Shown here one piece after another: positions 1 through 11,733 of a stretch of DNA of 64,000 nt (positions are counted from its first letter, which is position 1; each line of letters begins with the position of its first letter). Under the pieces are notes generated by a model. It made no database searches. It was not told the DNA's origin and saw only the letters and a list, made by a program, of their open reading frames with translations. Source of the stretch: Gelatoporia subvermispora B (lineage: Eukaryota > Basidiomycota > Agaricomycetes > Polyporales > Gelatoporiaceae); contig KB445797.1 of the NCBI GenBank assembly GCA_000320605.2, positions 347,940 through 411,939 of the forward strand, written 5' to 3'. A program made the translations under genes and the position numbers.

Positions 1-64
1 GTACGTGCAACGCTCAGACTGAATAGAATTCTTGCATCTGATGATGTCCTAACTTGCGATACAG

Positions 65-807
65 GCCAACTTGAGATGACGATGTCGAGGCAGATTTGTC
101 GTGCTGGCAACCTACGGCCACTCATACGAGATCCGCGGTTAGCACCGGTAGTCGGAGAACTCGTCGAAGCCTTCAATACAATCTCTCGCGAAAATGAGAG
201 AGGGACATATCTCGAGATCATGACAGATGGCACCGGTTCTTCGGCTCAGGCAGCATGCGGTACTCAGTCTGACGGCGAGAACATAATGCTTGACGAGGAC
301 ATCTTCGAGCAGCTCCTGGGTATGTTGAACGATGATGCCCGCTTTGATTTGTATGTGGACGAGCGCAATATTGTCAAGAAGCGCCACCAAATTTTTCTTC
401 ATCGTACTGCCATATCATTTTCCAAGATCATGATATCAGGGCTCGCTTACCAGCGGTACCGATCTTCTCCCCGCAACAGCAACGTCCAATTTCATGACCC
501 TCGGACAGGAGATTTGTTGGCTGGGCGGATCGTAGAGATTTTCACCCATTCCCGGTTATCAAGAACTACGAACACGACCATTGAGGAGTCTTTCATTGCC
601 ATAAAGAAATTGGAGGAGCTGACGAAGGCACACGCATCCCTGGACCCATACAGGAAGGTTCCCATCATTGGAGGACGTCTTTATCGCGATCGCTTCCAAG
701 ATAACCTGGCAGTCGTTCATCCTAATGCGATCGTATGCTATGTCACGCAAACTCGGATGACGATGGCATCAGAAGGAGGAGAGTGTCCAGGCCTAGACCG
801 GTGGTGA
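65..807 (+). CDS. 3' exon of Tnp2/CACTA-like transposase (partial at 5' end)
   Basis: The frame is open through a splice acceptor (ACAG at 61-64), and the window itself begins with a perfect donor, GTACGT, so positions 1-64 read as a complete intron and the upstream exons lie outside. The 247-residue exon resembles the C-terminal part of basidiomycete Tnp2-type (CACTA/EnSpm) transposase proteins: a stretch like RQICRAGNLRPLIRD, then ISGLAYQRYRSSPRNSNVQF, and a terminal segment with HPNAIVCYV. These resemblances are from memory of the family. No catalytic core is visible because it would be upstream. It may be a transposon remnant or the end of an intact gene. It sits about 900 bp before the DUF6532/Plavaka module on the same strand as Plavaka. 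Confidence 0.5.
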
Positions 808-1708
808 CGCCAAAGGCATCGGGAAGGGTGCAAATTCACGGCCCGATCAAGCCGCGCAGCTCTGATTGCACCGTGGGCATAGATCCATGTCCACGCTGCG
901 GTAATGCTGAAGAAATGGTGGGAAACGACTCAATATCCTTTGCCTATTTCGGGAAGTCTCAGGTTCAAAATAAACAATGATTATTTTTTATGTCCTGGCA
1001 CTGTCTTCAGGCTACCGTAAGGTGGGACATTGCCGCGTTCAACTTGCATTTTTTCAGTCTACCGTCGCACACGTGGTATGGTGCAGACAATCTGAATGCC
1101 CACAGCTTGAGCCGACCTCGCGGCACCCTGATACCACGCATCAGGGAAATGGCCCGTTGCTACACAGACGTATGTAGGCGCCATAGCCCCGGTAGACAAC
1201 ATCGGAAGGTCCCCTTCCATATTGGGGTGCCATATTTGCGCGCGTGCTATCGCATCCTGTCCTAGCCGCCCATCGGACGCCGTAGGCCACGCGGCCCATA
1301 GTCGTCATAGTTTTTTAGTGTAGTATGTAGCATCTCAAGTCCTGGGCAGCTCCATGTAGCAGCTGGTCGCCTGTCCGTATATAGACTCTCTCCTCCCCCT
1401 AGTGCCATTCAACCCGCTCACGTTTGCATATGAATCATTCGCAGTAGCCACGAATCGTATTGAACCCGCCCGTAGCTATACAATTGATATCTATCGCAAT
1501 ACTCCCCTTGAATGTAATGCCCCTCGTACTATCCCTGGCCCGCTCCGCCTATACCCATTGGGCGAAATCATCATCACCTAGCAGGCTCTCCGCCGCCGCG
1601 CCCGCGCCAGCCTCCGGCTCTGCCTGCATCAGGTTTGATACTCCCGCGTTCGCTCTGCACCCGAAACGTCAGCGCCACACATCATGTACCTGAGATACTC
1701 TTCAGGAC
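808..1708. other. intergenic, no gene recognised
   Basis: About 900 bp between the Tnp2-like exon and the stop codon of the DUF6532 gene. Only short frames without domain resemblance are present, and I see no RNA gene. It could hold one terminus of either transposon, but I could not identify a terminal inverted repeat by eye. Confidence 0.4.
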
Positions 1709-3637
1709 TCACCGGCATATCCTAAGGAGGTCTTGTTGCATCGTCTTGAACGCTTTTGATTGCTTCTTGATCGCGAAGGCTTCCCATCTCTCGAGAGTCT
1801 CGATGTACTTCTCGTAGTGCATTCTGTACGGCGTCTCCGTGAAATGGATGGGTTCTTCGATACCCTCCTTCCATTCATCTATAGCGCAACGAATCTACAA
1901 CCCGGAATCCGTTAGCTCGATGAGTGCCACTTGCCATGAACAACTTACAGCTGTCAGTGCTAGTGCGATGGTCGGCAGCGGCATCGCATCTTCGAAGTAC
2001 TCTGCATACTTTAAGCCGAGATTTGTTGTGCGGTTTCGTGTTTGCTCGAAGAAGACGCGACTGATTACATCCGTAATGATCGGGTTCCGACAGAAGTCCG
2101 CGCTGTTGCCAGGTTCCTGCCCAATTCTCAGTGCTGTCGCCATCCTGATGAGCTGAATACCGCAACATACCGGGTGCGCGAATGCAATCTTCTGGATCAA
2201 TAGGGCGACTAGCTGGCGGTTATGCTCTTTGATGTCCGTGATGTCCGGATCTGTGTTCTGAGCGGGCCTGAAGCCATATCGCGCTGGTAGGAAAGACTTC
2301 GCGGCCTTCTTTATGTCACCTCGCACTTGGCATTCGTGGTCACAAATCTGCCAATCGAACGTGTCAGCCCTAGGGTACAGTTGGGATCACCATTGACACA
2401 TACCAATCGTCGCTCCTGGTCCTTGATTCTCAGCTTCGGGTCGTGTGTGATGTCCCAATCCCCCTCTTCACACGCGGCCTGCCAAGCTTCGATGATGAAG
2501 ACGTCCTTGTGATCGTCTGACGGCCAAGTTGAAGAAGTCGCGATGAATAGCTTGAAGTGTTTGTATGCAATGTTGATGATCTCTAGACGATAGTTAGCCA
2601 GTCCTCGCGCGCTCCGATCCCTACCCTTTTTGCGTGGGCGAGCCTCAACAATAGACCTGTCTGACTCCTCATCAGAACCGAAGTCATCTGTCTTTGTGCT
2701 GCCACTCTCAGTGGGGCTCGCAGAGGTCGAACGAGACCCATTAGGGCGCTTTCGTAGAATGCCCAGCGCTCGCTGTTGCACATGGGGGGTCATCCTGCCA
2801 TTGTTGAGCATATTTAATGTTGCACGGCTCGAATGAAACTACCATACTTATGAGCAAACATTCTGCATGGAATATCGAGCATGCACCATGGTGCCTGATC
2901 TCACCAGGTGGGCATTCAGTGCTGCTGTATCCTCTGTGATGCTGGTCTCAGCATCGGCTTCCCCATCAGCACCAGTCACTTCGGCTGAGCGTGTGTAGTA
3001 GACTTGCGACGGAGGCGGGGGGAGACTTTTGGGAGGTACCAGGTTCTGCACTGGGGGTGCCAGCGCAGTGGTCAGGGGCACGAGATTGGGTGCCGGCACA
3101 GGAGGTGGCCGCGCGTCTCCAGATGCACGTCGCAACACCATAGGGGGAGGTACAAACCGAAGGTGGGGGTCCAACACGAGCCCTGGTGTCGTTGGATTGC
3201 CTTCTTCTCCACCGCGATAGCATGGAGAACTGAGGCCAAAGCCCTCTGAGTCAAAGCTGCTGGAGTCCGTGGTTGGACGGCCTAAGCTTCCCAGTCGCGT
3301 GTCGGTGTGAGATGCTGCTTCACTACTTGTTGTCGAGTTTGCAGGTGATGGCACACGTGCTGGGGGCATTCCTTGCGGTGTTTGCTTGCCTATGCGCATA
3401 TTTGCTCGATGCTCGCGGCGCACCGCCGCTCGTGCGAGCTCTTTTTCTTATGGATTGTCAGTAGCATTAGCATAACATTCAATAGACTTTGAGAGACTTA
3501 CTGTGAGCCGCCAGCCGTTCGGTTTCTTGAGGTGTGTGGCGACCACGGCCCTGAGGAGCTGGAGGCTCCTGGGCCAAGAAAAGGGCCTGATCACCTGTAG
3601 CTCGAGTCTGCCGAGCCATTGAAGTCGTGGTTCTCAT
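1709..3637 (-). CDS. DUF6532 domain protein, transposon-associated (five exons)
   Basis: Function unknown. DUF6532 proteins are abundant in Agaricomycetes and are often found near Plavaka elements (family knowledge). The model joins exons 3637-3502, 3446-2905, 2772-2404, 2347-1949 and 1894-1709, giving 543 aa. Three introns are well supported by GT-AG signals and phase (3501-3447, 2403-2348, 1948-1895). The 132-nt intron 2904-2773 is the weakest, with alternative donors nearby. The N-terminus is rich in Pro, Ser and Arg with HTPQETERLAAH. The domain covers roughly the last 300 residues, including ICDHECQVRGDIKKAAK, the run HPVCCGIQLIRMATALRIG, and a tail with YRMHYEKYIETLERWEAF. ATG 3637 is the first in frame; ATG 3619 is an alternative. 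It is divergent from the Plavaka gene, with 185 bp between starts. Confidence 0.75.
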
Positions 3638-3822
3638 CTGCGAGGAGCCTGCACTGAGAGACCGAAGGTGATGGCGAGCTAGCAAAAGCGCGTCGTGCGC
3701 AGAGTCAAAGTTTGTCAGTCGTGCTGCAAAGCGGCTGACAAACCATCAATGTACGAACCAATCAGCAGGGCCGAGTCTCACATCTTCTGCGAGGGATCGA
3801 CTGCTTTGACACTCATCTTCTA
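3638..3822. promoter_or_regulatory. shared divergent promoter of DUF6532 and Plavaka genes
   Basis: Only 185 bp separate the two start codons, which face away from each other, so both genes must be driven from this interval (inference from layout). No convincing TATA box stands out. Confidence 0.4.
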
Positions 3823-6800
3823 ATGGCCGAGTCTACCAGCTGTCAGTTCTGCAATGTCATATTCAAGTCGCGATCCGCAGTGCGCCAGCACGAGTCACAA
3901 TCGAAACGTTGCGCCCAGCAGTGTGAGCGACACCGACGGGCCCAATGGTCCACACAAATGGCCTCCAGCGACAACCAAACTCTCTCGGAGATCCCAGAGC
4001 CCATGCAGCTAGACAGTACATTCTCAGGAGAGTGTCTTAGTGATCACGCTCCGGAGGATGACAATTCAGGCGCGATCTCAGAACAAGCGGACGCACCCGG
4101 TAGTACACATGATCTTGATGCCATTCCACCCGTATCCCAACTCGCCAGTGCATCGGTGCACAAATATCCGGTAGCCAAATATGCCCAGATGTTTCCACCA
4201 GAGAAACAGGCGGGGCGTGTCTTTGGGCAGGCATCTACCCAATTTGAATCGTGGCAAGAAGAACAGCGCGTGAGTCGTCAAGGAACGCACGGCCCATTTG
4301 AGGGACAAGAGGAGTGGGAGCTGGCCAATTGGATGGTTAAGAACATCGGGCATAGCCAGTCCGAGGAGTTCTTAAAGTTGCCTATTGTAAGTTCATCAGC
4401 TGTCTCAAGTTGGATCCGCATGAAAGCTCACCTGTCAACTAGATCCAGTCACGAGTCAAGCCGTCTTTCCCGAACAAGACGAAGCTCTTCAAGGCCGTAG
4501 ACAGTTTGCCGAGCACTGGCGTAATGTGGAAATGTGAAGAAGTAACCGTCACTGGGGATCTGTTGGGAGAAGGAGACGTGCCACAGAGTGAGAGTGTGGA
4601 AATCTGGTTCCGAGACCCACTTGAATGCATCCAAGAGCTGTTCAATAATCCTATGCTCAAGGATAGTATGTCATACGCGCCGTGCAAGCAGTATGCAGAC
4701 AGTGAGGGCCAGACTCGGGTGATTGATGAAATGGCCAGCGCAGATTGGTGGTGGCAGATCCAGGTGCGCGTACTCGGCTATCTGGATCTCATCTTCCCGC
4801 AATGTGTTGACTCAATGCCTGGCCTCGCCCTCTAGGAACGCTTGCCTTCCGGGGCCACTGTCGCACCCGTGATTCTATCCTCAGACAAGACAAGGCTCTC
4901 CCAGTTCCGCGGCGACAAAAGTGCTCACCCTGTTTATCTTACTCTTGGCAACATCGCGAAGGAGGTGCGACGAAAGGTGTCTGCGCACGCCACAGTTCTG
5001 ATCGGATATTTGCCGGTTGCCAAGCTTGACTGCTTCTCGGACAAAGCACGCTCTGTGGCCCGATACCGGCTATTCCACCACTGCATGAGCCTTATATTCC
5101 GCAAAGTCGCAGAGGCCGGCCGGTCGGGCGTCAACATGACTTGTCCGGATGGTCTTATCCGGTGGATCTGGCCCATCATCGCAGCCTACATTGCCGACTT
5201 CCCGGAGCAATGTCTCATCGCGTGCTGTATGGAAAATCGCTGCCCAATTTGCAAGGTCCCTGCAGATGCACGTGGCTCTGGCGAATCATTCTCACGTCGC
5301 AAGCAGGCCGAAACTTTGCAGCTACTTCGCGATCTCGAAGTGGGCTCAGCTGAACCCGAGGCTCGGGCTCAATTTACGGAATACGGCCTCCGTCGTGTGT
5401 ACCCACCGTTTTGGCATGATCTGCCGCATTCTGAGGTGGCTCTCTGGTTTACGCCTGATCTGTTACATCAACTTCACAAGGGGGTCTTCAAGGACCACCT
5501 TGTGAAGTGGTGCACAGCGCTCATTGGCGAAAAGGAAATGGACGCTCGTTTTCGTGCTATGCCTGATCTAACAGGCCTGCGACATTTTGGCAACGGCATT
5601 TCTGGTGTCTCGCAGTGGACTGGCCACGAGCACAAGGAAATGGAGCGGATTTTTCTGGGTGTCATGATGGGTCACGAAGACGAACGTGTTGTTCACACTA
5701 CCCGCGCTGTCCTTGACTTCATCTACCTGGCCTCGTTGCAGTCTCACACGGAAAAGTCTCTCGACAGCCTGGCGGAAGCTCTCAACGCATTTCACAGGTA
5801 CAAGGACGTTTTTATCGAACTTGGCGCGCGTACCCAATCCCATTTCAACATCCCGAAAATCCATGCCATGCAACACTATGTCTCAATGATCCGTTTATTC
5901 GGCTCTGCGGATGGATTCAACACCGAGTCACCGGAGCGTCTCCACATAGACTACGCGAAGGATGCGTATCGTGCTAGCAATAGACGCGACTATGTCATCC
6001 AGATGGTGACATGGTTACATCGTCAGGAAACGGTGGACCGATTTAGTGTCTATCTCGAGTGGCGACTACAAGAGGCGGTCCAGGGGAGACTGCTGGTAGC
6101 ACCCGCAAATGTGACATCTCCTCAGGCTGAGAACACATCAAGCTCGGCCTCGGAGATGGAATCCGATCACGAGGAGCGTCCGGATGCAGTGGGAAGTCAG
6201 TCTAACAAGACAGCTGTCAAAGGCCGCAGACGAACACAGTACCCATGTGCCACAAGAGGCCCTCGAGGATTCCGCTACATGGCAGCATCTCGGATTGTGG
6301 AGGAGCATCGAGCACCGCGTTTCTTGGATGCTCTGCGAACGTTCCTGTGCTCTGAGTTGAAAATCATGGATTGGAATCCTCAACTATTTGACACCTTTGA
6401 GATGTATCATCGCTGGGTCGTGCGTTTACCCAAGGTCCCTGCGACAGGTAAAGATCATCTTCAGAACACTGTCCGTGCGAGTCCGCAATTGCCACCTGGT
6501 CTGAGAAGTCAGGGTCAGCCGGCCAGGCACGATTTCGCATTGGTGCGCACAGGGGAAGCAAACGACGCGACACGAGACACACCCTTGGAAGGTATGTATA
6601 TCTCCAGTATATAATGGTTAGTGTTGACGAAATGTTTACAGGACTGCGAGTTGCGCATGTCCGGGTGCTCTTTAAGCTCCCTGAGCACTTACATCGACGC
6701 GCATTGGCCGCGGGAAGTCTACTGGCATACGTCGAGTGGTTCACTCCGTTCCAGCGTCGGGATGCAACGTCCGACATGCTAGTGGTCGCGCCGTCGACTC

Positions 6801-7006
6801 GCATGCATCAGCGCTATGGAGAGATCATTCAAGCTGATCGAATTGTGCGTAATTGTTTCTTATGGCCGAAATTCGGGCGGACAGTCACGGACACTGGTTG
6901 GACTCGCGATAATGTAACTGAATTAGCATCAGTCTTTTACATGAATCCCTTTGTAGACATGCATATGTATTGTACAATACGTGGCGGGGAATGGGGATGT
7001 GCATGA
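3823..7006 (+). CDS. Plavaka transposase, apparently intact (1001 aa)
   Basis: DNA transposase of the Plavaka group, part of the KDZ transposons related to the CACTA superfamily. Four exons (3823-4386, 4443-4763, 4836-6591, 6642-7006) splice with matching phases and no internal stop. Residues 1-31 hold a C2H2-like zinc finger (CQFC, then HESQSKRC). The central region carries typical Plavaka stretches such as HPVYLTLGNIAKEVRRK, CPICKVPADARG, WFTPDLLHQLHKGVFKDH and FNIPKIHAMQHYVSMIR. A low-complexity acidic linker near residue 730 precedes the C-terminal domain with YVEWFTPFQRRDA. The second and third introns lack flexibility in phase, which supports the model. The complete frame suggests a recently active, possibly autonomous element. 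Terminal inverted repeats and target-site duplications were not resolved by eye. Confidence 0.92.
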
Positions 7007-7031
7007 GTCTACAGTAGAGAGTGTGCAAGTG

Positions 7032-7717
7032 CTAATCGAGCCGACGTTTGGGGGCCGGCTTGCCGTCCATGGCTTGCACAGGGCTGGGCGGTGGTGGAAG
7101 GGGTATGCCGGCATCGCGAAGGATATCCTCCAGCTGTTGTATTCGGGCTGTAGCGAGCATCCACCGGCCGCAGAGATCGTAGATGAGACTGTCGGATGAA
7201 GTGAAGGTAGGTTCGAGGGATGGGTGCAGAGTGGTAGGCAGGGCCATGTGGGCAAGGGGATGCGATTCGGGCACGGGAACCGGTTGGGGACTGATCACGC
7301 TGCAGTCGGTCTGGCCAAGGGAGAAGGAGTGTCAGCGGGAGTATGAGTCGGAGATGGTCTAAGAACGCACACATTCAGGTGCGTGGCACGAGAATCCCAT
7401 GGAGGATAAGAAGCAGCGAGGTGGTAGGCCGGCGCGACGGATGAGGTTGCGGCGCGGTCGCTTCACGGATTTAGAGTGGCCCGATTCAAAGGTGGTGGTA
7501 CTGCGGACACCAAGAAACCTGTGAGCGAGTGGTTCCTAATGATCACTGCAGGGCTGTAGACTCACTGAGGACCTAGCTCAGGCACAGCTATGCTCGGAGC
7601 CTCACTGAGGCTGTTCAACTTACGAACAGCCTGAGGTGCGCCTCGGATGATGAGCTCGTGTTCATCTTCTTGACTACTGCATACGGTGGTCTGCGAGTCG
7701 GTGGAGAGTTGACTCAT
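7032..7717 (-). CDS. hypothetical protein, three exons (186 aa)
   Basis: I do not recognise the family. Exons 7717-7566, 7500-7371 and 7310-7032 join with GT-AG introns of 65 and 60 nt and consistent phases, and total exactly 187 codons including the stop. The middle exon is strongly basic (KRPRRNLIRRAGLPPR), suggesting nucleic-acid binding or a nuclear signal. The last exon has a short heptad-like segment (MLATARIQQLEDILRDAG) followed by Pro-rich sequence and a basic end, KPAPKRRLD. It is convergent with the Plavaka gene, with only 25 bp between stops, so it may be a transposon accessory gene (inference). The chance of a wrong model is substantial. Confidence 0.5.
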
Positions 7718-8640
7718 TGTGGAGTACGCCACAGTGTGAGTCCCGGGTGCATGGGAGAGTACAGCGACGGATGTGCGAGTCGGAGTGCAGAGCAGAGAGT
7801 TGCCGGAGATGAGTCTGCAAGTCACGGAGGCTGCCCCGCAGTGCCAGTTGGCAGGTACTAACTGGGTGCGCGAGTCAAGTGCGGGGACTGGCCTGGCATA
7901 GCGTCGTAGGAAGTGATAGACAGTGATAGGGCCCGCTGGGGCGCCAAGTGCTACGATAGAGTCGCGCGGCTGTCTGAGCGTCTAGGTAGCTGCGGTGCGC
8001 CTCTATAACTCTGTATTGCGCGCGGGTACTATCTACGTCGGTATCGCACGCGGCGTGCTATCACACGAAAAGGCGATTTCCTGATGCGTAGGGGCTATTT
8101 TCAAATTCCCGACGTGTTTTATTCACCATATCTATGCCATATCTGGAGAATCTTGTACTGACGGTTGACTTGATGATACGATAAATGTCTTCAAGTTGTC
8201 ACGCCTGGCCATATTCGAATACCAGGTGTGTGTCATTTAGTATATGCATGCGATGTACTCGTCACATGCGAAGCATACCATATAGTGGTTCACAATGAAT
8301 GTCTGCAGCCTGTCACGAGGCAGGACATTTAGGATACACGCAGGATAGCTTACATGATGACATGTGATGGCGCCAGTGCATTTGTTCAAAATGCCCATGG
8401 CATGAACTTACAGTGGTACCACCAACAGCATAGTGAAGTCATAATCAATGAAACCACTCTGACATGTCCTATGGCAATGCAATCACATTTAAAATACGAA
8501 CAAACTATGCTCAGTACAGGAAGAGAGCTATCGGGAGGGGCGCAGATTACGGAGAGTCCACTGGTATCTGCACTTGACTGGATAGAGGGAGGGAGGGAGC
8601 TCCGTTCCTCAACTGGTGAGGTAGAAAGAGACAACAATCC
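7718..8640. other. AT-rich intergenic stretch, no gene recognised
   Basis: No supported gene. Composition shifts to AT-rich after about 8080. A short hairpin-capable word, CTGTCACGAGGCAGGAC at 8310-8326, recurs exactly at 61220-61236. Confidence 0.35.
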
Positions 8641-8659
8641 ATACAAATGTAACTACGAA

Positions 8660-9675
8660 TCGTTGCAGGTGAGCTGAGCTCCGAGCGCCAACCATCGGCC
8701 TTGACGTTGTCGAAGATCGCCGACGGCGTCGAAGAGTTGTCAGTTGTGGATGACGAGAAAGTGGAATTGGAAGAGACAGTAGAATGCGCGTATGACGCGG
8801 ATGATGTCGAAGACGCTGAGACATATTTGCCTGAAGACTTGGGCGTTGCCGTTGGTCGTTGCGATCGTTACGTGGGTCGAACTCGACGAGTGCGGGTGAG
8901 CCAGGACCGCAACTCGGGCGGGTTCGTCGTTCGGTGATCATGGAGTTGTCGACTCGAGTCGACAGGGCCCCGGGATAGATGTGCGTTTGCTCGTGGAGTA
9001 TGTGCCGGCACACGTGGTGCATAGGAGCTAGATGTGGCGTCCGAGATAGTGTCCGGTTCGGCAACGAGAGGATGCTTGCGGATAGAGTCCGTGTTCGGAT
9101 TCCAAAGTTTGCCCTTTGGGCTACTCGAACCGTCCTGTGGCTTGGTATGTGAAGCGCGCGGAGAGGTGGCAGAGATCGTAAGTCGGCGGCAGCCCGGAGA
9201 ACTCGTCCGGGACAGCGTCCATACGGGATGACGGGGCTTGCGATACAACGATGCTGGGGCGGCGGGGAGAGGTATGCGTGCATCCTTCGTGGTGACGGCT
9301 CGCGAGGCGTAGGATGTGCAGTGGTGGAGTTGGAGGTTGGAGGACGTTCAGACCTCTCTCAGGGTTTCGTAGCGCTACCGGGTGCGCAGTCGTGAGCGTA
9401 CGGATTGATGCGGAGAGGTGGAACACGTACGCAGCGTTTTTGCGTTGTATGGCGAAGATCGTCCCCGCGATGTCGACGGACTGCGGCTGCTCGCGTTCCT
9501 TGCCCTTCCTGGACGCGGTGGCGAGCGCTGCGGGTGGAGAATCTGGCATGGTTGACGCTGGAGTGCAAACATCATTAGCTAGACGGTGCGTGTGTTCTCT
9601 GGCGTCGAGTAGAACGGCGGACAAGAAGATGCGATAGTCGAGGGAGAGTGAGCTAAGGCTTTCTGGCTGCTTCAT
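8660..9675 (-). pseudogene. Ser/Pro/Arg-rich gene debris, family unknown
   Basis: Coding-like protein text appears on the minus strand but changes frame several times. An open run begins at the ATG at 9675 (MKQPESLSSLSLDYRIF) and ends at the in-frame stop at 9121. A second frame continues with SSPKGKLWNPNTDSIRK, and a third with a Ser/Thr-rich run near 8750. No set of splice sites joins these cleanly by eye. This fits either a frameshifted relic or a gene whose introns I could not place. No domain was recognised. It lies directly downstream of the GT2 pseudogene on the same strand and could be unrelated debris. Confidence 0.25.
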
Positions 9676-9696
9676 CGTCGAGCAACCCGGCCTCCT

Positions 9697-10404
9697 TTCA
9701 GCACTGCATGGAGGTGCTCCAGGCGTGGCTAACCATCCACCGCGTGAGAAACTTGATGTTGCCCGAGTTGAGCTAGTACTTTGCGAGCCAGCCAGTAGTC
9801 GCTCGTGAAGCCATGGAGTAGCCCAGGGCCCTTGAGGATGGCCGTGTGGAATGCGCAGGTGTGCCCAGACAAGCAAGGAATGTCACTGTGGGTGTACGTC
9901 GAGGAAGCAATGTCGGTGTTGCGGATGTACAGGCGGAACGCGATGAGGACTTCTCAAATGGTAAAGCACTCGCCGCATGGCTGCGCACGCTACGACATGC
10001 GCTCGCCGCAGACCTTCTGGTCCTCGAAGCGGGCGAGGACGTACGAGAGGAGCGTGGGGAACTAGATGGCATCGTCGTCCATGAATATGATGGTGTCGGT
10101 CATGGTATTCTTGACGCCAAGAGACATTTGGGTCCACTTGTTCGAATAGGACATGGGAAGGACGAGAATGCGCTCCGAGTCGACCGCGTTGACGAGATCC
10201 TGGAGCGAACCGAGAATCTCTCTCCTCGATGATGATGAGGATCGGTACTGCTTGTGCTTAGCGACAAGCCACAAGTGTGCCGCCTCCCTGAACTCCTCGT
10301 CGGTGTTGACGGTGGATACTACGATCCTGACATTCTCCTCAGCGATGTAGATCGGGCCTTCGGGCGGCGGGATAAGATGGCATGTCCAGGGAGCAAGGAA
10401 ACGG
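9697..10404 (-). pseudogene. GT2 family polysaccharide synthase (Cps1-like), pseudogene
   Basis: The minus strand encodes a recognisable internal portion of a family-2 glycosyltransferase of the fungal Cps1/hyaluronan-synthase-like type, which would make a cell-surface polysaccharide from a UDP-sugar at the plasma membrane. In order: GPIYIAEENVRIVVSTVN, then ILVLPMSYSNKWTQMSLGVK, the metal-binding DDD in TIIFMDDDAI, LLSYVLARFEDQKVCG, AFRLYIRNTDIASSTY, IPCLSGHTCAF, LLHGFTSDYWLARK and NSGNIKFLTRWMVSHAW. The frame is broken by a stop right after DDDAI (TAG near 10064), further in-frame stops (TAG near 10002, TGA near 9961), and a 1-nt shift near 9780. Several stops sit where relatives have Trp, consistent with G-to-A changes. 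The N-terminal and C-terminal membrane segments were not found. Confidence 0.75.
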
Positions 10405-10430
10405 ACGATATGCTGCAGATATCGGTAAGG

Positions 10431-11733
10431 ATTGATATAGGCACGACGTCAATGGGCGGACTGCAGGCACGTGGACATTACCAGTGAGCCCGGATGGTAC
10501 AACTGTGTAGCGGAAGCAAAGTGTGAAGCATCAGCGGGGCGGGAGCGAGGGACAGTGCTGGGGCGGGACTCACAGGCTGGGTAGTGATCAGAGATTGAAC
10601 GAAGCACTGTTCGCCTGCGAGCTTGCGTCACGCTAGGAAGCATTTGATAACATTTACGCGGCGATATACATGGAAGAGGGAGTACGTCAGCGCGCCGCGT
10701 TACAACATCTTGTCTTGACAGTCGAGTGATGGTGTCGGTATGGGCCGCAGCTGAACGTGTGGTCATAGGGTGAGGCGTGCTGAAATGACTAGAGTTGCGG
10801 ATTAGGATCATGGTAGGGGAATCCATCTGAGGATGGAGCACGTATATGTGCGTCATCGACTGCAGTCTGCAAATTGTGAGCTCAGTCGCAGATCGCAAGT
10901 CGTGAATCGCAAATCGCAAGTTGTGAATCGCGCGTCGCGGATCATGAGCGTCAAAATTGATTGCATTAAACGCGAGCTGTGAATCGCGTGCTACGATTCC
11001 TGCACGTGATTGGCGAAACACTAGTTGTAACATGTCATCCCGACAGTTTACTGCTGTGTTTCGGCTCGCGCTTAGCCACTGCACTACTCAGTCCATACGC
11101 TCTCCGGACATTTCCGCCAACGACTCGTCAGACATTTCGGAGAAGTACACTGAATCCATCAGCTACCGTGACAATCAGTTGTAATCTGGTGAAGCCTATT
11201 GAGAACACTTACGCGGTTCAGAGGCAATACATGTACGCATGAGCCAATGCCGTGCATGTTCAAGGTGAAGAATACCTGGCAATTGATGTTGAACATCTTG
11301 AAGAGATGCCTTTGCTTTCCATCGCAGACTGAACGACTTGAAATGCGTGCTTGTCTCTTCAGATTGTGAGGAGAGACTGGTGAGCGCATTTGTTTCGTGT
11401 CAAATTTACCGGAGTAAATGTTGCAGCCAATCGAAGGTACGTTCACGTCTCTTTCAGATAATGAAACCATTTCCTATCCCTCCCCTGCAGCACGTACTAA
11501 CCCTATGTTACTTTGAGAGACCAGGCTGGATAGCTGGAATCAGCGCGCCGGGCCCGCCGTCACGGAGCACCTGCCCTGCAGTGGTAGCCGTTGACCATGT
11601 GACCAATCCATGCTCTTATCGTTGCCTTGAACGTCAAATGAAGCAGCTCCCTATCATCGAGTCTTCCATCAACCTGTGGTTCTCTACCTAGATTCTTGAC
11701 TGGTCTACCCTCCGTACACACTCTGGCGGCATC
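10431..11733. other. intergenic, includes a degenerate GTGAATCGC repeat
   Basis: No gene could be supported in these 1.3 kb. The stretch at about 10875-10990 holds degenerate copies of a GTGAATCGC/CGCAAGTCG-like word. The interval nearest 11734 should contain the permease promoter; no clear TATA box was seen. Confidence 0.35.
10875..10990. repeat. degenerate short tandem repeat (GTGAATCGC-like)
   Basis: Words such as TCGCAGATCGCAAGTCGTG, AATCGCAAATCGCAAG, GTGAATCGCGCGTCGCGG and GTGAATCGCG follow one another with 8-11 nt spacing. The copies are imperfect. The origin (decayed minisatellite or chance) is uncertain. Confidence 0.5.

Noticed and set aside
8310..8326. 17-bp exact repeat shared with 61220-61236
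   Set aside because: A single 17-bp match between two AT-rich spacers in 64 kb is within reach of chance, and the flanks do not align. Kept only as a note in the spacer entries.
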